From NCBI RefSeq assembly GCF_039655875.1, contig NZ_JBBYXK010000005.1:1-64000 (forward strand): a stretch of 64,000 bases of DNA, read 5' to 3'. Positions 57,498 to 64,000 of this stretch are shown one piece after another. The stretch comes from Emcibacter sp. SYSU 3D8 (GTDB taxonomy: Bacteria; Pseudomonadota; Alphaproteobacteria; SMXS01). The notes beneath the pieces were generated by a model, which was not told the origin of the DNA, did not search any database, and saw only the letters and a program-made list of their open reading frames with translations. The position numbers and the translations under genes are program-made. Position 1 is the first letter of the stretch. Each line of letters opens with the position of its first letter.

Positions 57498-58073
57498 TCA
57501 GTAGCGGATGTCGATGGTGAGATCGGTGGTCCCGTCACCCGTCGTGAACACCGCGTCCTTGTGCGACGCGGGACCGAACATGCCGGCCTTCGCGTTGTTG
57601 GAAAAACCATAGCCTTCGCTGGCGAAACCGTATTTTCCGTTGGCGTTCTCGTCATGATAGAGGCCCACGGCGTAGATTCCCCGGCCGTTCGGCAACGGCA
57701 TGCAGGCTTCCATGCGGCCCTGGCTTGCCGGAACATCGAACCGGATGAGCTTGCCACCCTTCTTGCCGACCCACTGGTCCGGATCGGGACCGTGCAGACT
57801 GAGCCTGATGTTGCCCTTGGAATTGCGCACATTGGGCAGGATGACCCGGATTCGGGGCGCCTTGTCGGCCGGGTCGCACCAGCCAAGCGGCTTCGAGGGA
57901 TCAATGCGCTCTGCCACGGATTCGAGCGCCTTGCCGGAAAGGGGCAGCCCCCGCAATCGCTCGGGCAGGGCATGCGGCTGATCGTCCTCGGCGTACGCAG
58001 CCCCCGCCGCCAGTGCGGCGCAAGCCGCCAGCATGGCGATGATCCGTTGGTGCGGTCGCGACGTCGAAGCCAA
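57498..58073 (-). CDS. DUF2141 secreted protein of the sphingolipid locus
   Basis: A 191-residue exported protein with a DUF2141 domain, recognised from IRVILPNVRNSKGNIRLSLHG and the strongly conserved YAVGLYHDENANGKYGFASEGYGFSNNA. The start is set at TTG 58073 because AGGAG lies exactly seven bases upstream; it gives a clean signal peptide (MASTSRPHQRIIAMLAACAALAAGAAYA). ATG codons further upstream lack a ribosome site. DUF2141 proteins are periplasmic beta-sandwiches of unknown function. As first gene of the operon with the lipid kinase, it probably acts on the phosphorylated sphingolipid outside the cytosol. Confidence 0.85.
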   Translation of the reverse strand: MASTSRPHQRIIAMLAACAALAAGAAYAEDDQPHALPERLRGLPLSGKALESVAERIDPSKPLGWCDPADKAPRIRVILPNVRNSKGNIRLSLHGPDPDQWVGKKGGKLIRFDVPASQGRMEACMPLPNGRGIYAVGLYHDENANGKYGFASEGYGFSNNAKAGMFGPASHKDAVFTTGDGTTDLTIDIRY

Positions 58074-58285
58074 ACCGTGTCTCCTGTTCTCAAGTATCGT
58101 CATAGCGTGCGCCATCCTATGGCGCGAGGATGAACCTAGGCCGAACGCCCTCGGGCTGGATATGTTCACTGCAGAATTCGTTTGCAATCAACGGGTGGCA
58201 CTCTTTACTTGAACCCGCTGCCGCGTGATCGCATGGCACCGGGTCCACCATATCCATGCGTATCTGCCGAAAGGATTGCCCGACC

Positions 58286-59497
58286 GTGTTCAGGAAGGTC
58301 GACATCTACATCCTGCGCCAGGTGATGACGCCGCTGCTGATGACGGTCGGCGTGTCGGCCATGTTGCTGCTGCTCGAAAAGATGCTGCGCCTGTTCGACC
58401 TGGTGGCCAATCAGGGCGGTCCGGTCGGCGTGGTGTTCAAGATGCTGGGCAACCTGATCCCGCAATATATCGGCCTGGCCCTGCCGCTCGGCTTTCTGCT
58501 GGGCGTATTGCTCGCCTTCCGCAAGCTGACCAACAACAGCGAGCTCGAGGCGTTGCAGGGCGGCGGATTGAGCCTGTTCCGGCTGATGCGCGGCCCCATC
58601 GCCCTGTCCGGCGTGCTGATGATGATCAATCTGGCGCTGCTGGGCTTCATTCAGCCGCGTTCGTTCTACACCTATCAGAGCCTGCTGTTCGACCTTACCT
58701 CGGGCGCATTCGGCACCAGCATCCGGCCGGGCGAGTACAGCTATCTGGGCGATGGATTTACCCTGCGCATCGAAAAGGCTTTTGACGGCGGACAACGCCT
58801 TGATGGTATTTTCGCGCAGAAGGAGCGGCCCGACGGTCACATCACCACGATCACCGCCAAGCAAGGCTCGTTCCTTGCGACACCAGACGGCCGAACGGTC
58901 CTGATGCGCCTGCGGGACGGCGTGATCGTCGACGTCGAACCCCGCAAGCCCGCGCCGCGGGTGTTTACCTTTACCCAGCACGACTATCCATTCGAGATGC
59001 CACAGATCGCCGAATTCCGCGCCCGCGGCAACAAGGAACGCGAGTTGACGCTGAACGAACTTTGGTCGCAGTCGCACACCACCACCGATCAACGCGAGTC
59101 GCGCACCTTCCTGTCGGCATTCTTCGACCGTATCCTGCGCTCGCTGACCATCCTGGTCCTGCCGTTCATGGCGGTGGGACTTGGCGTGGGAGCAAAACGG
59201 CAACAGAAGCAGTTGGGACTGGTCGTCGGCGTCATCATGCTGCTGACCCTGCACAAGACGCTGGAGTTCGGCACCGCAGCCGCGAGCCTCGGTGAGGGCT
59301 CGGGATTGGTCAATCTTTTCGTCCCGTTCGTCGTTTTCATCGGACTGGCCGGATTCTTCTTCTACACGACGGCCTTCCGGGTCGGGGTGAAGCCGTTGGC
59401 CTGGATCGAGAACGGCTGGGATCTGCTGCTCGGCTCGGTACAGAAGATCAGCTTCTTCCGGCGCAAGAAGGACGGCACAGAGGGCCAGCCGGCATGA
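58286..59497 (+). CDS. lptF: LptF-type permease (LptF/LptG family)
   Basis: A 403-residue inner-membrane protein. The start IYILRQVMTPLLMTVGVSAMLLLLEKMLRL is typical of LptF/LptG; there are three N-terminal and three C-terminal helices with a periplasmic beta-jellyroll domain between (about 150-270), and NSELEALQGGGLSLFRLMRG is the cytosolic coupling helix. With LptB2 and LptG it lifts lipopolysaccharide from the membrane. The GTG at 58286 follows AAGGA; an ATG at 58256 would add ten residues. It lies beside sphingolipid genes rather than lptD, so it could serve LPS, sphingolipid or both. Confidence 0.9.
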   Translation: MFRKVDIYILRQVMTPLLMTVGVSAMLLLLEKMLRLFDLVANQGGPVGVVFKMLGNLIPQYIGLALPLGFLLGVLLAFRKLTNNSELEALQGGGLSLFRLMRGPIALSGVLMMINLALLGFIQPRSFYTYQSLLFDLTSGAFGTSIRPGEYSYLGDGFTLRIEKAFDGGQRLDGIFAQKERPDGHITTITAKQGSFLATPDGRTVLMRLRDGVIVDVEPRKPAPRVFTFTQHDYPFEMPQIAEFRARGNKERELTLNELWSQSHTTTDQRESRTFLSAFFDRILRSLTILVLPFMAVGLGVGAKRQQKQLGLVVGVIMLLTLHKTLEFGTAAASLGEGSGLVNLFVPFVVFIGLAGFFFYTTAFRVGVKPLAWIENGWDLLLGSVQKISFFRRKKDGTEGQPA

Positions 59498-60594
59498 CAA
59501 GACTGCAGCAACACCGCCTGTCGATCCCCGTCCTGCTGGAATACATCGCCAAGATGTTTCTGGTGCGGTTTCTGGTGCTGCTGTTCGGCATCGCCTTGAT
59601 CATGCAGGCGCTGGACGTGCTGTCCCAGAGCGGCGACGTGCTCGAGCCCGCCGGCGCCGGCATGGATTCCATCTGGCGATTCACCATTTTGCGGTTTCCG
59701 CAGATGGTATCGAACGTCATCGGCTTCTCGGCGCTGCTGGCCACGCTGATCACCTGCACCACCCTGGCGCAAAGCAGCGAGGTGGCGGTAATGCAGTCGA
59801 GCGGCCTGTCGTCATTCAGAATCATCTTCCCGATGATGGGCGTCTGCGCGGTGGCCGCCGTCTTCCACTTCGCCATGAACGAGACCATCGTCGCCCAGTC
59901 CAATGACGAGTACAACCGCTGGCGCGCCAGCGGATTCGCCATTGGCGACACGACCTTGCCACCCTCCAAGTCCGACGCCTGGGCCATCGAGGGCGACACC
60001 CGGGTGCGGGCGCAGGCGGTGACCCGCGACGGCACCATCCTGGACAAGGTCACCCTCTACAAGCTGGACAACGGCCGGATCAAACAGATCACCTCGGCCA
60101 ACTTCGCGGCCTATTCCAATGGCCAGTGGACCATGTTCGACGTGACCGTCTTCGACGTCGACGAAATGAAGGTGACCTCGACGCCCCGCTTCAACTGGGA
60201 CACCAAGATCCCGCCGGCCCGGTTTCGCGCCCTGTCCATCGATCCCGAGACCGTGCCCATCGGACGCCTGGCGACGGCGGTCGACCAGTTGAAGGGCGAA
60301 GGCATGAGCGTCAACCGGCTGACCGCCTGGCTGCACCACAAGATTTCGGGACCGCTCGGCACCATCCTGATGCCGCTGCTGGGCGCCATGGCCGCCTTCG
60401 GCGCACAGCGCTCGGGCACCATGTTCTTGCGGGTGATCGGCGGCATGGCATTCGGCTTCAGCTATTTCGTGGTCGACAATCTGCTGCTGGCCGTGGGTCA
60501 GTTCGGCACGATTCCGCCGGTCCTCGCGGCCTGGACGCCGCTGTTCCTGTTCTTCTTCCTGGGAACGTCCGTGCTGTTCTACACGGAGGCATAG
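59494..60594 (+). CDS. lptG: LptG-type permease (LptF/LptG family)
   Basis: A 366-residue inner-membrane protein, partner of the preceding LptF. The ATG overlaps the lptF stop (ATGA). It has the family layout: helices at about 16-40, 55-80 and 95-120, jellyroll (about 140-260), then three helices (GTILMPLLGAMAAFGA onward). SSEVAVMQSSGLSSFRII is the coupling helix. The two proteins should form one transporter with the ATPase LptB, which is not in the window. A flippase gene follows seven bases later. Confidence 0.92.
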   Translation: MTRLQQHRLSIPVLLEYIAKMFLVRFLVLLFGIALIMQALDVLSQSGDVLEPAGAGMDSIWRFTILRFPQMVSNVIGFSALLATLITCTTLAQSSEVAVMQSSGLSSFRIIFPMMGVCAVAAVFHFAMNETIVAQSNDEYNRWRASGFAIGDTTLPPSKSDAWAIEGDTRVRAQAVTRDGTILDKVTLYKLDNGRIKQITSANFAAYSNGQWTMFDVTVFDVDEMKVTSTPRFNWDTKIPPARFRALSIDPETVPIGRLATAVDQLKGEGMSVNRLTAWLHHKISGPLGTILMPLLGAMAAFGAQRSGTMFLRVIGGMAFGFSYFVVDNLLLAVGQFGTIPPVLAAWTPLFLFFFLGTSVLFYTEA

Positions 60595-60601
60595 CGCTTC
60601 C

Positions 60602-62173
60602 ATGTCCACGCCGCCGCCCGGCCCCTCCACAAAGGCAGTGATGGCGCGCGGCGCCGGTCTTGCCCTGCTGGGACGCAGCGGTGCGCTGATCGAACTGGTG
60701 AGCTTCTTCCTGTTCACCCAGATGTACGGCGCGCAGACCTTCGGCCTGTTCATGACCATGTGGGGCCTGGTGCAGGGCCTCGCCATCGTCTCCGACTTCG
60801 GCATGACCATGGCGCTACAGCGCTTCATTCCCGGCGCCGAGAACGAAGTGGCGGCCGGCCGGGTGCTCAAATACGCCGTCAACACCACGCTGGGGATCTC
60901 GTGCCTGATCGGGCTGGGCATGTTCCTCGCCGCGCCCGCGCTTGCCGGCGTGATCAATGCCAACGAGCAGGACGCGGCCCACCTGGTCACCATCATCCGC
61001 ATCTATTCGCTGGCTGTGCCGCTGTGGTCGATGATCGAGGTCGCCACCGGCGCCATCCGGGCCCGCAGCATCTTCGGTCCCGAGGTGAAGGTTCGGATTT
61101 TCTACGAGCAGGGCTTCCGGCTGATTTTCGGCGTGCTGCTCTGGACACTGGGCATGCTGTCGCTGGGCCTGTTCGTCTCGCACCTGATCGGCCTCGCGGT
61201 CACCGCCGCCTTCGCCTTCCGGCTTGTCCACAAGCATTACGGCCTGGGCCACCTTGTCGCCCGGACCGGCCTGGGCCGGGCGCTGGGCAAGGAGATGGTG
61301 GCCTATTCATCGAGCATGATGCTGCCCAACTTCGCCAAGAAGTGGCATTCGTGGCTGCCGGTGATCTTCCTGAACATCATGCTGCCCGGCGCGCGCGGCG
61401 CCGAAGCGGCCGGCGTCTATGCCGCGGCGCGCAAGCTGGTCAGCGTGCTCAATGTCTTCCGCGAGAGCTTCGAATACGTCCTCGCGCCGCTGGCGTCGGC
61501 CAACAGCGGCCAGGCCGACCGGGGCAAGCTGCGCGAGATGCTGGCCTTCGCCACCCGCGTCTCGGTGCCCGCCTTCATCCCGATGGCGACGCTGGTGATC
61601 TGCTACCGGCACGAATTGCTGCGCCAGAGCGGATCGGAATTTGTCGCTGGCGCCGGCGCGCTGCTGATACTGGTCGTCGGCCGGAGCCTGGAAGTCACCT
61701 GGGGCCCCTCGACGTCGATCCTCGCCATGATCGGCAGGTACCGTATCCCGTTCCTCAATGCCCTGGCGGGTGTGGCCGCCACCGCGCTGCTCGCATTCTG
61801 GCTGATCCCGCGGCCGGAATTTTTTGGCGGCGGCCTGCGCGGCAGCATGATCGCGGCGGCCATCGCCGCGGCGGGCGGCATCAACGTCTCGGCGGTGCTG
61901 GGCTTCCTGCAGGTGCGCTACATTTACGGCCTCAAGCCATATGACCGGCGCCTGTTCCGGCCTGTCGCCGTATCGGCCGGCATCTCGCTCGCCATGGCGC
62001 TGCTGTTCGACCTGACCGAGGGCATGTGGCGCACCGGCTATTTCATCCTGGGTCTGGTGACCCTGATCGTCGCCATGCTGACGCTGATGCGCTTCGGTTT
62101 CACCCGCGAGGACGCCCAACTCGTGGTGCCGAAAAAGCTCGCCAAGCGGCTGCCCTTCCTGGTGCGCAGGTAA
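60602..62173 (+). CDS. MOP-superfamily lipid/oligosaccharide flippase (Wzx/MurJ-like)
   Basis: A 523-residue membrane protein with 12-14 helices. It shows the polysaccharide-transporter pattern: GLALLGRSGALIELVSFFLFTQMYG at the start, SDFGMTMALQRFIP at helix 2-3, and a central cytosolic loop with Arg/Lys. It starts seven bases after lptG, so it is co-transcribed. Such proteins flip lipid-linked sugars across the inner membrane. In this setting a glycosylated or phosphorylated sphingolipid, or an LPS/O-antigen precursor, is a reasonable cargo; sequence alone does not decide. Confidence 0.85.
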   Translation: MSTPPPGPSTKAVMARGAGLALLGRSGALIELVSFFLFTQMYGAQTFGLFMTMWGLVQGLAIVSDFGMTMALQRFIPGAENEVAAGRVLKYAVNTTLGISCLIGLGMFLAAPALAGVINANEQDAAHLVTIIRIYSLAVPLWSMIEVATGAIRARSIFGPEVKVRIFYEQGFRLIFGVLLWTLGMLSLGLFVSHLIGLAVTAAFAFRLVHKHYGLGHLVARTGLGRALGKEMVAYSSSMMLPNFAKKWHSWLPVIFLNIMLPGARGAEAAGVYAAARKLVSVLNVFRESFEYVLAPLASANSGQADRGKLREMLAFATRVSVPAFIPMATLVICYRHELLRQSGSEFVAGAGALLILVVGRSLEVTWGPSTSILAMIGRYRIPFLNALAGVAATALLAFWLIPRPEFFGGGLRGSMIAAAIAAAGGINVSAVLGFLQVRYIYGLKPYDRRLFRPVAVSAGISLAMALLFDLTEGMWRTGYFILGLVTLIVAMLTLMRFGFTREDAQLVVPKKLAKRLPFLVRR

Positions 62174-62276
62174 GCCTTCCGGTGTTTCAGGTTGGATATT
62201 GCCGCCGGCAGGACTATTTTCCGCCCGTCCGTGATAGAGTACGGACACCGGTCAGGCTATCTGGGACAACGCTATC

Positions 62277-63041
62277 GTGATCCTCAAGCTCGGTTTCTGG
62301 AGTCGGCGGCGCCATCACCTCGACAAGATGACGCTGGGAGAGCTGGTGAAGGCCTATTTCCAGTATTACGCCATCCAGGCCTACATCGTGGTCGCCATCG
62401 TCGGCTACGCCTACTCGCTGACGTCCGGCGCGCCGCTGCGCGGGCTCGCGCTGACGGGACTGGCCGCGGTGCTGCTCTATCCGCTTGCCTGGTACGGCAT
62501 CCACCGGTTCATCCTGCATGGCAACTGGCTGGCCAAGTCGCCGCTGACCGCGTCGGTGTGGAAACGCATTCATTACGATCACCACCAGGACCCGCACGAC
62601 CTGCACATCCTATTCGGCGCGCTTTACACCACGCTGCCGACGGTTGCCGCCGTCACCATGCCGGTGGGCTACTATTTCGCGGGCTGGCCGGGCGCGGCGT
62701 TCGGCCTGGCGACCGGCTGCGCGATCACCTGCTTCTACGAGTTCTGCCACTGCATCGAACATCTGTCCTACAAGCCGAAGAATCCGATCCTGATCCGGAT
62801 GAAGCAGCTGCACATGGCGCACCATTTCCACAACGAACAGGGCAATTTCGGCATCACAAACTTCCTGTGGGACCGGGTATTCGCCACGCTCTACACCAAC
62901 GAACGGCGGCCGCCCAAGAGCGCCACCGTATTCAACCTGGGCTATGACGACGCCATGGCCGCGCGCTATCCGTGGGTGGCCGAGCTTTCCGGTGGTGTCG
63001 CAAAGGGCACACCCCGCGACCGCCGACGCGACGCGGCCTGA
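62277..63041 (+). CDS. Fatty acid hydroxylase/sterol desaturase superfamily protein
   Basis: A 254-residue integral membrane di-iron enzyme, starting at GTG. It has hydrophobic helices near 33-75 and 120-155 and the four histidine boxes of the family: H76-x4-H81 (HRFILH), H99-x2-HH (HYDHH), H158-x3-H162 (HCIEH) and H179-x2-HH (HMAHH). Members hydroxylate fatty acids, sphingoid bases, ceramides or sterols using O2. It is placed five bases before the ceramide-synthase-like gene, so a hydroxy-ceramide or hydroxy-acyl product is the simplest hypothesis. The ATG at 62328 is a possible shorter start. Confidence 0.87.
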   Translation: MILKLGFWSRRRHHLDKMTLGELVKAYFQYYAIQAYIVVAIVGYAYSLTSGAPLRGLALTGLAAVLLYPLAWYGIHRFILHGNWLAKSPLTASVWKRIHYDHHQDPHDLHILFGALYTTLPTVAAVTMPVGYYFAGWPGAAFGLATGCAITCFYEFCHCIEHLSYKPKNPILIRMKQLHMAHHFHNEQGNFGITNFLWDRVFATLYTNERRPPKSATVFNLGYDDAMAARYPWVAELSGGVAKGTPRDRRRDAA

Positions 63042-63046
63042 TCTCC

Positions 63047-64000
63047 ATGAGCTTTGGCGAGGGCGGCGTTCAGGTCGCCGAGGTCACCACGAAGGCTGAC
63101 CTCGAAGCTTTCATCGACGTTCCCTGGACCATCTACCGGGGCGATCCCTATTGGGTGCCGCCGTTGCGGTTCGAACGGCGCGACATGCTGAACCGGGACA
63201 AGAACCCCTACTTCCAGCACGCCGAGGCCGCCTATTTCATCGCCCGCATGGACGGCCGGCCTGTGGGACGCATCAGCGCCCAGGTGGATCAGCTTGCCCA
63301 GACCCACCAGGGTCCGGGCACCGGCCATTTCGGTTTCCTGGAAGCCGTCGACGACCCGCTGGTATTCGACGCCCTGTTCGAGGCCGCCGAGACCTGGCTG
63401 CGCGAGCGCGGCATGACCCGGATCATCGGTCCGTTCTGCCCGTCGATCAACGAGGAGTCCGGCCTGCTGGTCGAAGGCTTCGATGAGCCGCCGCGGGTGA
63501 TGATGGGCCATGCGCGGCCGTATTACGGCGAACACGTGGAAGAGTTGGGATACGCCAAGATCCAGGACCTGTGGGCCTACGACCTGAACATCACCCACGA
63601 ATTCCCGGCCAGCGTTCAGCGCATCCTGGCCAAGGCCCGCAAGCAGGAGAAGCTGAAGCTTCGCCGGATACGCAAGAAGGACTTCGACAGCGAGTTGAAG
63701 ATCATCATCGATATCTTCAACGACGCCTGGCAGGACAATTGGGGCTTCATCCCCATGACCGAAGCCGAGATCGAGAAGATGGGCAAGGACCTGAAGCCGT
63801 TCATCAAGGAACAGGGCTGCATGATCGCCGAATGGGACGGCGTGCCCACGGCCTTCATGCTGACCGTGCCCGACATCAACCAGGCCGCCGCCGACCTCGA
63901 CGGCAACATGCTGCCGTTCGGCTGGGCAAAGCTGGCCTGGCGCCTGCTGGTGAAATCGCCGACCCGCTGCCGGGTGCCGCTGATGGGCGTGCGCCAGCAA
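63047..64000 (+). CDS. GNAT-fold protein, probable bacterial ceramide synthase (3' end missing)
   Basis: The first 318 residues of a plus-strand gene cut by the window end. The sequence has YRGDPYWVPPLRFERRDML near residue 30, PYFQHAEAAYFIARMDGRPVGRISAQ, and IIGPFCPSINEESGLLVEGFDEPP (about residue 135-160). This is the YghO-like N-acyltransferase pattern described for the bacterial ceramide synthase bCerS of Caulobacter. That enzyme transfers an acyl group from acyl-CoA to the amino group of 3-oxo-sphinganine. The hydroxylase gene ends five bases upstream. With spt, acpR, aasR and cerR in the window, all five known ceramide genes would be present. Confidence 0.8.
   Translation, partial: MSFGEGGVQVAEVTTKADLEAFIDVPWTIYRGDPYWVPPLRFERRDMLNRDKNPYFQHAEAAYFIARMDGRPVGRISAQVDQLAQTHQGPGTGHFGFLEAVDDPLVFDALFEAAETWLRERGMTRIIGPFCPSINEESGLLVEGFDEPPRVMMGHARPYYGEHVEELGYAKIQDLWAYDLNITHEFPASVQRILAKARKQEKLKLRRIRKKDFDSELKIIIDIFNDAWQDNWGFIPMTEAEIEKMGKDLKPFIKEQGCMIAEWDGVPTAFMLTVPDINQAAADLDGNMLPFGWAKLAWRLLVKSPTRCRVPLMGVRQQ

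Overview
The window is high-GC bacterial chromosome with densely packed genes. Its gene content points to an aerobic alphaproteobacterium: the recA-alaS-icd neighbourhood, an NDUFS4-type complex I subunit, an NnrU protein, a phosphatidylserine route to phosphatidylethanolamine, and a Caulobacter-like sphingolipid gene set. The order cannot be fixed from sequence reading alone. No transposase, prophage, CRISPR array or rRNA was seen. Two tRNA genes, Arg(TCT) and Pro(TGG), are present.

1-13 kb: a catabolic-looking accessory zone. It holds SDR dehydrogenases, a ferredoxin reductase and [2Fe-2S] ferredoxin pair, three VOC-fold proteins, a tandem DUF1330-like protein, a POT peptide transporter, a crotonase-fold protein, a flavin LLM monooxygenase-like protein, tandem DUF481 outer-membrane proteins and alanine racemase. 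13-22 kb: a CPA2 antiporter, a GH17-GT2 fusion with a second membrane GH17 protein (probable beta-glucan synthesis), a SnoaL/NTF2 protein, a second crotonase and a TSUP permease. 22-27 kb, minus strand: an Atm1-type ABC exporter, psd, pssA and a terpene-cyclase-like repeat protein in one run.

27-31 kb: three secreted SH3-like paralogues around an unusually AT-rich 531-bp intergenic region, an Ig-like envelope protein with a decayed LysM-like tail, and a LOG protein. 31-39 kb: icd, a voltage-sensor/cNMP-domain K+ channel that follows alaS by four bases, alaS, recA with an SOS-box-like promoter, and a DksA variant. 39-51 kb: a MoxR/VWA pair, an NHLRC2-like thioredoxin, NnrU, a 981-residue coiled-coil membrane protein, a CorC-type CBS protein, an orphan MlaC, an ACT protein, the tRNAs, NDUFS4, DUF192 and RecX.

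51-64 kb is the most interesting part: a sphingolipid locus. aasR-cerR-acpR-spt run on the plus strand. They converge on a minus-strand operon of DUF2141, lipid (ceramide) kinase and nucleotidyltransferase-like genes. Beyond that, on the plus strand, are lptF-lptG-flippase, then a fatty-acid-hydroxylase-family protein and a GNAT protein resembling bacterial ceramide synthase, cut by the window end. The layout suggests that synthesis, head-group phosphorylation and possibly export of sphingolipids are encoded together.
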